A stretch of 64,000 nucleotides of DNA from Phoenix dactylifera. Its lineage: Eukaryota; Streptophyta; Magnoliopsida; Arecales; Arecaceae. Each line of letters opens with the position of its first letter. The first letter of the stretch is position 1. The translations under genes were made by a program, and so were the position numbers. A model generated the notes under the pieces. That model was not told where the DNA came from. It saw nothing but the letters and a program-made list of their open reading frames with translations, and made no database searches. The stretch lies in assembly GCF_009389715.1 (NCBI RefSeq), contig NC_052395.1, positions 17,896,229 through 17,960,228 of the forward strand, given 5' to 3'. Of the stretch, positions 35,101-46,562 are shown piece by piece.

Positions 35101-38100
35101 ACTCTGAGAAGGCCTGAGGTTTTTATTTTATGGGTTTGTGAACGAACTTCTGGCGACTTATCACCTTGTTCCCGCGCAGCTTGCTCCAAACTCGTGGAGG
35201 ATGATTATTGGCTTCCTCGCTCTCTGTCTTGCCCATGATCTTCCTACCTCGCTCTCTGTCTTCCTCGAGCTCAATTGGACGAGCTGGGGTTCGACGTATT
35301 TGTTGATGAAGCATACTCCGTCAGTATCATGGTAAGTAATGTCATACCCTCGCTTTTTATATTTCTTCTAAGTGCTTGACCTCGGCTAATATATTGTCTC
35401 TTGTGTCAGTTTCTCCACATAGTTGACATGCCGGCATTCGACGCATCCAACTTTCGGGGAGGGATGAGGGTGCTTCGGTCGAGGTTGGTGGCTACGAAGC
35501 GGCGGAGACATGAGGCCGAGGCTCGGGCGACAGCCGCCGAGCAGCAACAGCAAGGGGCCGAGCAGTGGGCGACGGCTGCTGAGTGGCAGTAGCAGGAGGC
35601 CGAGGAGAGGGCGGCGGCTGTCGAGCAGCGGCAGCAAAAGGCCGAGAAGAAGGTAAGGGCGGCTGAAGCTCTGATCGAACCCAGACTGGCCCAAATTCAG
35701 AAAATGGAGGTTGAGCACGCCCGAGCTTGTTCGGCCGCCGAAAGCCGCATCTCCGAACTTGAAGCTGCAATGGGCGGCCAGAGGCACGAAGCCAAAGTTC
35801 TGAGGCTGAGGGCCGAGCGATTTGAAAGGCTTGCTGAGGAGCAAGTTTGGGAGGCCGTCCAGAATTTCCGCTAGTCCGAAGAATATATAGATGAGCTGGC
35901 GGAGGGGGCGACTGATGCCCTGATCCGAGGTTTTGAAAATTGCCGTGATCAGGCTCAGAGGTTTTACCCTGAGGTTGACTTCAATAGTCTTCGCCCATGC
36001 CTGCCTGGGGCCACCGAAGCAACGATCGCGGCTGAAGTAAGCGAGCTCATCGCCAATGCGGACAATACTGAGGTCGCTGCCGAGGCCGGGACTGAGGCTG
36101 AAGCTGCCGCCCAAGCTGATTGAGTTCTCTCCCTTTTGCTTGTATTTTCTTCTTTTTTATTCTTGTAAGGTCGACCATTTAGGCCTTTCTGTAGTTGACC
36201 ATTATGTATTCAGTCCGACCTCAAGGTCGGCTTCTTTTGTACTCGGCCGTTGGCCTTTTAGCATCAATGAAATGTACCTCTTTGGCACTTTGTATCTTTG
36301 AGATTTGGCTAAGTATTTGAGCTCATTTTGCTTTATGTCTTGTGCTGAATCTTTGTGTTCGGCCAACAAAATCCGAACTGCATAGCTTAGGTGCTGGCCT
36401 AGTTTTCACCTAACTAGGCAACTTTGGCCAAGTCCTAGTGCTTGGCATCCACTCCCAGCTTAGATATAACCTTATTAAGTTGGTGAAGAGTTCACGGCTT
36501 CCGAGCTCGTCCGTTGGCGCACTTTAGGCGCCTAGGTTGGGCACCAGGCCTGCTTCAGACCTTTGCACAAAGACTGAGCTCGGGGCCTTGCTTTAGCTTT
36601 TGAACTGTAGCTTGCTAGGGCGTCTTTTAGATAGAAGGCCATTGTAAGCTTTAATGCTTTTCGACTTTGTAGATTTTTGTAGACTTCAACTTGGGCGCTC
36701 GAACCAAGGTCGGATCGGCCTCAAATTTTTTCTGAGATCGAGGGAGTCTTGTTCGCCCGCGGTCGACGTAGCAGGGCACCCTGCGGTTGTGGGAGCCTCT
36801 TTGGCTTGCGATTGACACAACGCAAGGCGCCCCAATCTTGGGTCGGGGCGCGTCGTCGTATGTTGTCGCATACTTCTGCGGTCGCTGGAGCTCTTTGGCT
36901 CGCAACTGACACAACGCAGGGTGCCCTGAGCTCGGGCCGGGGCGCGTCGTCGTAGATACTTGGCGCCCTGAGCTCGGTCGAGGCGCGTCCCTCCATTGGA
37001 ACAGGAGCTACCCTACTCCCCCCAAAAAATGCTAAAACGGGGGCGTGACGGATACTTGGCGCCCCGAGCTCGGGTCGGGCCGCATCGTAGAAGATACTTG
37101 GCGCCCCGAGCTCGGGTCGGGCTGCATCGTAGAAGAAGATACTTGGCGCTCCGAGCTCGGGTTGGAGCTCGGGGCGTCGGGTCGGGCCGCGTCGTCGAAG
37201 ATACTTGGCGCCCTGAGCTCGGGTCGGAGTGTGTCGTCGAAGTCGCGGGTCGTGTCATAGACACAATCGAAGCATGTCGAACCCATTAAGGCATTTTAGA
37301 GACATTTTGAAGAAGTCCCCATGGATTGTTTTTATTGATAATACATTCTGAGATCATCAGAGTTCCAACCTTGAGGGGCTAAAGTCCTGTCCGGATGGTG
37401 TTGATGATGCCCGTGACGGGACAGTAGTCATTTCGCTCCTCGCACGGCTTGGGGATTTGTTCCTCGGGCTCCCTCCTGTCGGTTTGATCATAGACAAACC
37501 GACCCAACCGACCTCGGCGGATGAGTGCCTCGATCTCATCACGGAGCTGGTAGCAGTCCTCTATATCATGGCCCTGATCTTTATGGAAGCGGCAGTGTTT
37601 GCCCGAGCGCTTCCGCGACTCCGACGGTCGCATCTTTGATAGGGGTTGGAGGTAGCCACGACCCTCAATCTCCATGAGGATCTTTGTCCGGGTGGATGTG
37701 AGGGGAGTATACTTTCCAAACTTCTGAAGGGGAGCGTACTTCTCGGGCTTTTGGAGGGGAGACCTCGGGCGAGCCGGGCTCTTGGGCCGAGGAGGATCTC
37801 TCTTGTGCTGGAGGATCTACTTCTTGGTTGGTCGCACTCCCTTTCGTCGGCAATCGTGCGTGGCGTGGCAGGAGAGTGACATCGTGAGCACCGTCCTGAG
37901 GACTCGCACCTGCGAGGAGGGAGGGCAGGCCAGGCTACTGCGTGCTGGAGGCCTTGAACGGCCGCAGTGAGTATCTGGACTTGTTGAATGAGCAGATTAA
38001 GCTGCTCTGGCTGGACCTGAGTAGTTTGGTCCGCTGGTGCAGGTGCCACAGGGGGTGGGCTTTGAAGCGAGTTGCCAGCAAGCAAAGCATGACGCAATGA

Positions 38101-41100
38101 GATTGCAATGTACGGCCACATGTGCGGGCATAGGCGCGCGCGTGGGTGCGCGCGTGGATGCGGCCGTGGACGAGGTCGGGCTCGCTTGGAGGCCACAACA
38201 TATACTTGGCGTAGTCAGCTCGGTGAGCACTGAGGTCGGGCCGACTTGGGGGCCGCAACATGTTTGGTGAGATCGGCTTGACGAACTTTGAGGTCGCCTC
38301 CTCGGCTCTTAGTTGACTCTACAGGGCGCCTCTACTCAAATCGGGATGCAATTACCTGCGGTTGATGGGGTCGTCGTAGATACTTGGTGCCCCAAGCTCG
38401 AGTCGGGGCACGTCGTCGAGGATACTTGGTGCCCTGAGCTCGGGTCGGGGCGCATCGTCGAAGATACTTGCGAACGGTTGACGGGGCCTCTTGGATTTTT
38501 GGTCGACACTGTAGGGCGCCCCGAGCTCAGGCCCGGGACGTCATCGTGGATGCCTGCGGCCGACGGAGCTTCTTCGGCTCTTGGTCGACACTGCAGGGCG
38601 CCCCGAGCTTAAGCCCGGGACGTCATTATGTCATCAAAGAAGGTTGCTGCAGGTCGTGGCAGCGACTTGATTTGTGGGAAGGGGCCAAGGTCAGCTCGGC
38701 CTTCGACGAGGTCCGAGATCTGGCCTGCTCAGTGCTAAGGTCTACTTGGCTGGAATGGTGTGGTCCCACGCTAGGGTAGGACGATCCATTTTGCCCCCCA
38801 TCACCAAGTTTTTCAATTCACAGCGGACTCGATTTCTAAATTGGTGCCATGACCTTGGTAGTATTTTATTAGATTAACCTCCTATAAGTGTGAAAGGCTC
38901 TCTCTGATACAGACTAATTAGGTACAAGATTTCACATATCCTCCGCAATGGTAGTATTTATATAACAACATTTTTCTTCCATAGCACAATAGGTTTGGTA
39001 AGTTATAATTTTTATGATCCTTAGTTATATAAGAACAGTTTTCTTCCATAGTGCTATTGGTTTGGCAAGTCATAAATTTTATGATCCTTAGGGTGATGCA
39101 CGATTGCTACATGTTTGCAGGAGCTTGATCAGAGTCATCAGAACCTACTTGCAATTCCTGTTGGCATAAAGCAGAAGAAAAACGTGGATGCCATTGTCTT
39201 GAAGGTATTATCGCACTTTTGTTGTGTGTATTTTTACATGTTCAATTCATCTTCTAATTTTAGAGTGTGCAGTTTCTTCCAGAGAATTTTACAGTTATAC
39301 TGTTCCACTATGATGGGAATGTTGATGGATGGCATGATCTCCATTGGAGTAATAGCGTTATCCATATAGCTGCTCCTAACCAAACAAAATGGTGAGGTTT
39401 TAAAGGTGCTGAGATTCTATTCATTACAAAATGTGAAAAATTTTATATATTATAAGTTTGAATACAACTTTTTATTTTATCTTAGCCAGAATTTTTTGAT
39501 CAGCTTCTTTTGGCATCAATATTACTGTGATTTTATGCAACATTTCTGCTGCATTCCAGGTGGTTTGCAAAACGCTTCCTGCACCCAGATGTTGTCTCTA
39601 CATACGATTATATATTTCTTTGGGATGAAGATCTGGGTGTAGCAAATTTCCACCCTGGAAGGTATGTTTTAGTTGCATGAGCATAAAAGTTTAGATTTTC
39701 TGATCCAGTGGGAACATGACGTATTCAAAGAGTTCCCCCCTCTGTTCTAATTATATTAAAAATTGTGAGGAAAGTGGAAGGATTCAAGAGACAAAGTACT
39801 GAAACTTGGCGTTTCTGTTTTGCCTGTCTTCTAATCTATTTTGCATGGATGTTAAAGGAACAAGAATGAGGGTTAGGTCATGGGCACTAGCATGAGTTGT
39901 GCAACAGTTTGAGATGATCATGATGGCAGCTATGACTGGGAGTTGGCTTACATGTGAGAGACCCATAATGTTGTGCCATTTTGGATGCCCAAGGCCTAAC
40001 CCTAACCAAAGGATTTATCTGAGTATAGGAAGCTAAAAAAGCTCCATGTCTGCACACAATGTGTGTGCTTGTGCGTATCTGATTTTTTTGCTTTATTAAA
40101 TATTGTTGTTTCTTAAGATGGTTTCCCTTCTAGGTACCTACAAATTATGAAATCAGAAGGATTGGAGATTTCACAACCAGCGTTAGACCCCAAGCTGTCT
40201 GAAATACATCACCGGATAACCATTCGTCGAAAGAAAGGGAAGGTCCACAGGTAAAGGATATCCTCTTCTATGAGACTTTTGGCGCGTGGATGGTCAATAT
40301 AATTGTTTCTAACATTGAAACTAATTGTTATGTTTTTGTAGGAGAGTTTATGGTACTCGAGGCAGTGGATATTGTTCAAGTGCTAGTGAGGGCCCCCCAT
40401 GTACTGGGTATGCTTGTTTTAATAATGTACTTAAGTAATATCTTGTCCAGTCTATTATCTCTGTCTTTGCTGAGTGGTCCATTGTCATGAATGGCAAGTC
40501 ATATATAGAAGCATCACTCATAGGCAAGGGTTGCTATAGTTACTATTCTATAAGGAAATTGTTAACTCTTCATACTTTACGGATCATGTACGGTCCATAA
40601 AAGTTTGAATAATTCATCAATATCAAAATCCTAGATTTAGCATTTCGGACAAGACTGCCTTTGTAAAACCTTAAAGGCCTATTGGTGGATAGGAAGATCA
40701 ATCTCTACACTTTTTGGTGCATGCTTCTGCTACATGGATAAATCCTCCAATCTCTGTATATCTGGAAGGAGCCGAAGTGAAATCTACTGTTTTCATCAAA
40801 AAAATGGCCTCCTCTCGTGATTTCTAACCTGTTTTTCAGATGGGTAGAGGGCATGGCACCAGTATTTTCAAGAGCTGCCTGGCGTTGTGCATGGTATCTT
40901 ATCCAGGTGAGATTTAACATTATTGGTCTGCCTCAAGGCTTGCCAAAAAAACTACTTTGTAGTGATTCCTGATCATTTGATATCTTCTTCCATTTTCCAC
41001 AAATAATTTGTGCTCATGATTTATTTTGAAATGGAGTTCTGTGTATTTTGCTAACTATTTCTTAAATATTTAGCATTGAAATTAACAGCCATTAAATCAC

Positions 41101-44100
41101 TATCAGGCCGTTGAAGATTCATCCTGATGATCTTGATCTACAACCCTTAAAACCTAAATAACAAAAAAAATGTGTTTTCAGGTTCCTCTTGTGCATTGGT
41201 TGAATGCAATTTGACTTTTAATGGTATGTTACATATTCTGTTAATATATGTAGTTTAGAAGCATGCAAACCTATTGAATTTTGATTCATGCATCTTTTAA
41301 GATGCATAGATCATGATCAAAGTAGATTTTCAAATTATGTGTGCTATCATAGATATTCATATAGCAGCATTATCCTTGCTTTCTATGTTTAAGCTTGCTT
41401 GATGCATAGGCATGACATACATTGTTGACCCCTTCCCTAACAATTTGTGCATTTGAGATCTAGTCGTAAGTTAACATGATATTAGAGCTAAGGGTTTAAA
41501 TCCATATTTAGGCCCATTTTACATGTTTATTTTCTTGAGTCCTTTCTTCTCTTGACTTGTTCCTGGTCGAGTCATTCTTGACTCTTTCATACCTTCAGAT
41601 GCATCATCCAGGCCGCATGTGAAGCGGGAGTGTTAAGGCATGACGTACATTGTTGCCCCATTACCTAATAGCTTAAACTTTTGAGTCTAATGGTTAGTTA
41701 ATAGTGTGAAATGAAATTTTGGATGCCTTCGGGGAGGCATTAGATTAATTGAAAAATATAAAAAGGAGAAATAATTGATTACATTACCAATTAATTTAGG
41801 TTTTAGTAGGGTGGTAACTGATATTGATACTTTTCTTTGGACAGAATGATCTGATACACGGATGGGGCATGGATATGAAACTCGGGTATTGTGCTCAGGT
41901 TAGAGTTCTAAACTTTTTTTGATGAGTTAGCGGCCATGTTTGCTTCTGTTTTGTGGTGAATGATAATTTCTTACTCACATGCTTAATAAGGGTGTAATAG
42001 AAAGGCTGACCTCCAGGAAGTGCATATTTGCATGCAGAAGTGCCAGCTATTTCTTAAAGTTTATCTTCTCATATAACAAGGTTTAAAATTTGTTTGAGAT
42101 TTTTTTGTAGTAATTACTGAAAATTGTCCAATAATATGCGATATGACTTTCTATCAAATTATATACAGTTCTTAGACATCAGGCTGACTATGATATCCTT
42201 GTCTGGTATAGCCTAGCCTTCTTGTGAGGTAATATGTTGTATCTCATATTCCCAGGGGTGATAGAATATCCAGTCTTTCCTCATTGTCTCGTCTGCATTT
42301 CTTAACGACACTTCTGCGACTTCAGGATGATGTAGTACACATCCACCATGCAAGTACTTTATACACTATATCAGTAGATCCAAATTTATATTCCTTGTTT
42401 TCTGCAAACAATCAACTAAAGGCACTTCTTTATGTCCAGAAAAACTTTTCTGGAATTGCTGCAGGTTACGTTTCAGTACTTATAGAAATGCATCATCATC
42501 TTGTCTATATTCAAATTTAAAATTCTGACATGTTTTTGTAGGGTGACCGAACTAAGAAGGTGGGAGTAATAGATAGTGAATATATTGTTCATCAAGGTGT
42601 AGAGACATTGGGTGGGTCCTCAAGTGAAAAGGTTAGTTGATATTTGCTTCATTTTTTTTCATTGAAATCAATGTTTGATAATATATTTCATTTTTGACTC
42701 GACAACTTGAGTAGTTGGGGGAATGGCTATATTCGATTCAATCAAATCCTTTTCCGGTCAGAACATAGCTATAATACTCAAGCTCTTTAAGACTGTTACA
42801 ATGTAAAATTATAAAGTTCACATTTGGCTCGACAATTTGAATACTCGGGGGAAAATGGCTATATTCGATTCAACCAAATCATTTCCTGATCAGAATATAG
42901 CTCTTATGCTAAAGCTCTCTTAGATTGTTCCAGTGTAATATTATAAAGTTCACACTTAATCCATGGGCATGACCATGAAATTATGTTTCTAGAGTATATG
43001 AATATGACACTTAGCTACAAATGCTTGACTTAAAACAGTTCTTGGAAAACCATAAGTGTGAAAATCCTTGGGCACTACAATTCAAAATGGCGTGATTCCA
43101 CTTTTTTGATGCTGTGGGAGAAGCTAGCTCGAACTATTATGATTAAGCATGAATTTAGATTTTTGATGACATGGAGATTTACAGCAATCTATGGTAAGGT
43201 ATGAGGATATAGGTTTTAAGTTTGGCTGATTAATGGAGGTTTTCAACTGAAAAGGACATGCGATAAAAATTGGATACATTCTTCTTCTGAGAATGAAATG
43301 TAGAGTGAAACCAAATGATACATCTTAGATGTCAGCCTTAAGATTTCTTTATGACTGTAATCTAGAATATTATAAGCCATTTACATGCAATATATGATTT
43401 CCCAATCGGCTAAATGTATAGTCACAATCAACATATACCTGGGGAAGATTCTTATGGAGGGTCTTTATGTCATCCTGGTTCAGATTCCTGTATTGTGCCA
43501 CTTATTTCTGGATATGTGTAAACTTGTATCTTTCCCTTTTCGCGAATGTTTGTTGAGCATTTCAGATCACTGGCTATGTATGTTCCAGTCCAGCAACATC
43601 ACTTTGTCTACTGACTGAACTTCCGTAATTCTAATTATGTCTATTTTGCATTCTCTTCAAATAAATCCTTATCCAGTGGCTGATAAATTTGTCAATACTT
43701 GTGCCTTGGTTCCTCTCTCTCTTCTATGCTCTTGTTTTTACACCTTATTCTGTGTCCATATTTCAACATCGTAACATATGTTTGCCTCAATGTCAGAAAG
43801 CTGTTGGCCGGGCTTCTGGCAGATCTAAACGGTTGATTCCCAAGGCTACTTTGCAGGTATAGCATTGGCAGTAGTTGGAAATCTCTCCTATATCTGTTTC
43901 TTCTGGTTTGTGTATAATTTTCAGAATTTCTTTGTAATCCACAGAAGCGGGGAAGGACCCCATTTGATGCTCGGATTGAGGTGCGTGTAGTTAGCTCTCT
44001 GTTTAATGTATATACCACCTATTCCTCTTTGCTTAAACCATGCAGTATGCACCCCTCCCCTACCCACAGAGAAAGCAGAGGTCAGCTTAATCATGACCCA

Positions 44101-44396
44101 ACATTACCTAGTAGCAATTAAAAATATGGCTGTTTGATGACACCGTTTGAAGGCGCATCGAAGCTGCCCTTTTTTCCTTGAAATTATTTTGCCTCTAGTA
44201 CAACCTTCTCGATACCCCGCTTCAGAGAAATCATTTTCTCCCACTGATTCTGAATCACCTCTATCATTTTCTGCTGGCACTTTTTGTTTAGCAGATTAGG
44301 AGACGGTCCAAAGCAGAGCTTCAAAATTTTCAGGAACGATGGGATCAGGCTGCAAAAGAAGACAAGGATTGGGTCGATCCCTTTCAGAGTCATTAG
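31963..44396 (+). CDS. DUF707 type II membrane protein (annotated in databases as lysine-ketoglutarate reductase trans-splicing related)
   Basis: Fourteen coding exons: 31963-32052, 32131-32172, 32452-32562, 39121-39204, 39273-39391, 39560-39661, 40134-40250, 40342-40407, 40840-40906, 41845-41898, 42542-42631, 43797-43856, 43945-43980, 44295-44396; 1140 nt, 379 aa, the usual family length. A short N-terminal transmembrane segment (about residues 5-22) precedes a luminal-type stem and the DUF707 domain: LLAIPVGIKQK, FLPENFTVILFHYDGNVDGW, TKWWFAKRFLHPD, YDYIFLWDEDLG (D171/D173), a DPKLSEIHHRITIR stretch, VEGMAPVFSRAAW and HGWGMDMKLGYCAQGD. The topology and the DED motif recall Golgi glycosyltransferase-like proteins, but the biochemical function of DUF707 is not established to my knowledge; the trans-splicing name is a database legacy. 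Intron 3 (32563-39120) is swollen by a retrotransposon, yet its flanking splice sites and frame are intact. Confidence 0.9.
32921..34070 (-). repeat. 3' LTR of the Tat-type element, full length
   Basis: The 33335-34070 part aligns from end to end with 38071-38803 with many substitutions and small indels. The 32921-33334 part has no partner in the other LTR. It contains two 42-bp units starting GATAC(C/T)TGGTGCC and two copies of a block ending GGGCGCCC...GGGACGTCAT. Confidence 0.78.
34850..36123 (+). pseudogene. Antisense ORF of the Tat-type element, Transposase_28-like, broken
   Basis: Frame 34850-35332, a probable intron with donor GTAAGT at 35333 and acceptor TTGTGTCAG ending 35408, then 35409-36123. 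In-frame stops at 35105-35107, 35590-35592 and 35872-35874 break it. The first part (FIFPREFILELSGPGGRVTD, LVPAQLAPNSWRMIIGFLAL) looks like the Transposase_28 domain (putative gypsy-type transposon). The second part is a long Ala/Glu/Gln/Arg-rich coiled coil. The strong - strand open frame over the same bases (35386-36114) is a shadow. The protein's function is unknown. Confidence 0.6.
36722..37260. repeat. GC-rich minisatellite related to the LTR of the Tat-type element
   Basis: From 37049 there are four consecutive units of about 43-62 bp, each starting GATACTTGGCGC(C/T)C and containing CGAGCTCGGGT followed by a GGGC-rich arm and (C/A)TCGTAGAA or GTCGTCGAA. Upstream, 36770-36960 holds two copies of a longer block (about 120-130 bp) that includes the same motif. 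The unit also occurs twice in each LTR (33647-33730 and 38378-38468). Each unit is close to a perfect inverted repeat around GAGCTC. Confidence 0.75.
37379..38070 (-). pseudogene. gag remnant of the Tat-type element
   Basis: On the - strand, the part nearest the 5' LTR (about 37940-38060) encodes a Pro/Gln-rich stretch with LNLLIQQVQILTAAVQGL, and 37379-37675 encodes MEIEGRGYLQP and KHCRFHKDQGHDIEDCYQLR followed by DEIEALIRRGRLGRFV. Both match the ends of plant gypsy Gag polyproteins. The central Retrotrans_gag region is missing and the two ends are in different frames. The upstream frame runs straight into LTR sequence at 38071, so the leader, primer-binding site and the end of the 5' LTR were lost by deletion. 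Confidence 0.72.
38071..38803 (-). repeat. 5' LTR of the Tat-type element, truncated
   Basis: This 733-bp copy matches 33335-34070 and ends at the host boundary with TTTTGCCCCCCATCA (+ strand). About 415 bp found at 32921-33334 of the other LTR are absent, replaced directly by gag. Confidence 0.78.
41400..41703 (+). mobile_element. Candidate TRIM retrotransposon in DUF707 intron 9
   Basis: Two short direct repeats of about 73-77 bp (41400-41476 and 41631-41703) share GGCATGAC.TACATTGTTG, CCTAA.A..TT and AGTTAA.A in order. Right after the first is TGATATTAGAGC (41477-41488), 10/12 matches to the plant initiator-Met tRNA primer-binding site TGGTATCAGAGC. Just before the second is the purine-rich GAAGCGGGAG (41621-41630), like a polypurine tract. 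No coding sequence lies between. This layout defines terminal-repeat retrotransposons in miniature. A clear target duplication was not found. Confidence 0.6.
42691..42957. repeat. 130-bp tandem duplication in DUF707 intron 11
   Basis: Two adjacent copies (42691-42820 and 42821-42957) share GGCTATATTCGATTCAA, TCAAATC, GATCAGAA/GGTCAGAA, CATAGCT/TATAGCT and ATTATAAAGTTCACA in order. They differ at a fair number of positions, so the duplication is not recent. Confidence 0.85.
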
Positions 44397-46180
44397 AAGG
44401 AAGATCCCTGAACCACTGCCGTTTGATCGTATTTTCATTTCAGCGCATACCTTTTCCTCTTCCATTTGAATTAGATTATAAATTCTAAAGTTCTTTAGAT
44501 GTATAAAAATATTTGTTCATTTTTTAGTGAGCTTATTTTTTTGAATCCTTTCAGACCTGTGTAGTGGAGTTTCAGATCAGTGTAACCGAAGAATTTTTCA
44601 TTGTTTGAATTCAACAAAAAAAAAAAAAAATCATTTGAGGACAAGTGCAAAATGTCCCATATGATTTGTGAAGCCCATCTACTCAAGAACTGGCAGACAT
44701 TTCACAGAGTTATTTCCAACCATGGTCCTTCAGGTCCCTTGAGCATTCTCACGTCGACATTGTGCTTCATGATCATTTGCTTAACGACTGCACAAAGAAG
44801 TCTGCATGGTTTCCAGCTTGCCGGGCTATCTCGTACGTGCTTTGCATATACCTTGCGATTGATATTTGATGGAATGATTTCTCGATAGGCGTGATGCGTT
44901 TAACATCCTTTTCTTGTTAATCTATGAGAACACACCATCCTCATCTTGGCAAAGCCAAAGAGCTTAGGATGTCTTGATTACACCTCCTTGGTAATTTGAG
45001 CCCTTGATTACCCCTCTTTTGTAATTTGGCACATTCCCTTCGAACTCAGCTCTGCGTGTGAAAGTCCCATACGTGGTCTTGTAGGTGCAGCTGCTGTTAG
45101 CTCAGTTCAGGAAAGAGAGTTACAAAAGAAAATGCAAAAACGGAAGGAAGAGAAGTTTAATTATAATTCAAGGGGAGGGAAGAGTGTAAAAAGAAAAGAA
45201 AAAGGGAAACGAGAGAAGGAAGGAGAATGAGAAAGAGCGCAAATTGGAAGTTTTAGTGTGGACTCGTGGTATAAGTACCTTGGACCAGTATATATATTTT
45301 AGCAACAATTGCCACCTTCATCTCTTTTATTTCTTATTGAAACTCAAGTATTTTGGGATGCACCAGCCAAGAATTGAACATCATTCATGTCAAGCATCCA
45401 AGTATTCAATTATGAATAAAAATCCGATACAAGGATCTAAAATTAGATACAGAAACATGTCTGCAACTTATAAACATGTATCTTAATAAGCATTAATGTA
45501 TGCACATATAAACATATATCTTAAGGAGTATTAATATATGCACATGATGAATAATGAGCGAAACATATGTATTTTAAATTGAAAAGTTTGATAAAATGGT
45601 CACTCGTCATTATGTTAGAAACAAAAAATTTTACATAAAAATGTCAAATGTAGATATATAATAATGATGGCATCATAAATTGATGATATAGATAGTCAAG
45701 CAATGTCATGAACCATCCAAGTGTCCCCCACACACACACAAAAAAAAGTTTTTAATGTCCGGAGAATAGTTCCTGGTTGCGATGGGGGTAGGGGTGCAAA
45801 TGGGTCGGGCGGGTCCTGAGTGACCCCGATTCGACTCGATTTTTTGTTCGGATCCTAAATTTGGACCCAGACTCGACCAAGTTGAAGATTAGGCCGGGTC
45901 GGGTCGGATCCAGGTCTAAGTCGAGTCCAAGTCAGATGTTACCACTTCCTTTGTGCTTTTGGAAAAGAATTTGGGCAAATCTAATTTGGTCGTATCATAA
46001 TTATGAGGTTCTGGTGATCCGGTGACCCGGAAAGTCATGTGAGTACAATGTTTCAGCCCAAGCCCAAAACAAAAACGAAAAGGACCGGGCCGGCCTCTGG
46101 CCCGTGGGCGCACCTCAAGAACCATCATTTTAGCCACCGCACAGGATGCTTCAGGCCGTCTCCTCGTTCTAGAAGGCGGA
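44397..46180. other. Intergenic region between the DUF707 and BIG5 genes
   Basis: The DUF707 3' UTR occupies the first few hundred bases. An AG-rich stretch lies at 45107-45240. A GC-rich patch with GGGTGCAAATGGGTCGGGC and repeated GGGTCGG motifs (about 45788-45925) resembles a dispersed plant repeat fragment. Two AGCCCAAGCCC-type sites near 46053-46066 and a GGGCCGG near 46086 lie upstream of BIG5; GCCCA motifs are common in promoters of housekeeping plant genes. No gene was found. Confidence 0.5.
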
Positions 46181-46562
46181 AGCCATTCAGATCTCCTTCC
46201 CCCCTCTCCGCTCCTCCGCCTTCCAACTCCCCGGCCGTCCAAGATTTCAACTCCTCGTCCGCCTCCGTGACCGAGGTACGCGATCCCTCATTCCTCCATT
46301 CCCTTCCGTCTTCCTGCGCCCCCATCTCTCCTCCTCTCCTCCGATCGTCGCGGATCGCCGGCCACGCTCCCCAATAAGCCACCGGAAACCCTTCCGGTGG
46401 CCTTTCTCGCTGCCCCCATGCTTCCAATCTTATGAGATTTTCTTTTGGTCGCAAGATCTTGTCTTTCTTGGGTCGTTCTCGCTAAAGATCTTGACTCTTA
46501 TTGTGTTTTCCTTGTGGTGATCGACTTCAAGAAGCGGCAGGGGATCTCGCGAAGATCTCACC

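Larger units (their letters stand above)
32921..38803 (-). mobile_element. Defective Ty3/gypsy (Tat-type) retrotransposon derivative in DUF707 intron 3
   Basis: The 3' LTR is at 32921-34070 and a truncated 5' LTR at 38071-38803 (orientation -). The ends read TG...CA on the element strand, with ACCAA at 32915-32919 and 38803-38807 (or, with strict TG...CA ends, CCAAA and CCAAG) as the target duplication. Gag remnants are on the - strand (37379-38070), and an ORF of the opposite sense (+, 34850-36123) lies before the 3' LTR. Additional antisense ORFs between pol and the 3' LTR are a known trait of Tat-lineage elements. No reverse transcriptase, protease or integrase motif is seen, so pol appears deleted. 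The element is much richer in G and C than the host intron. Confidence 0.75.

Noticed and set aside
35386..36114. 242-aa open frame on the - strand, Leu/Pro-rich with repeated blocks
   Set aside because: It is the mirror of the coiled-coil antisense ORF, whose + strand frame has the recognisable Transposase_28-like and coiled-coil features; GC-rich codons keep the reverse frame open.
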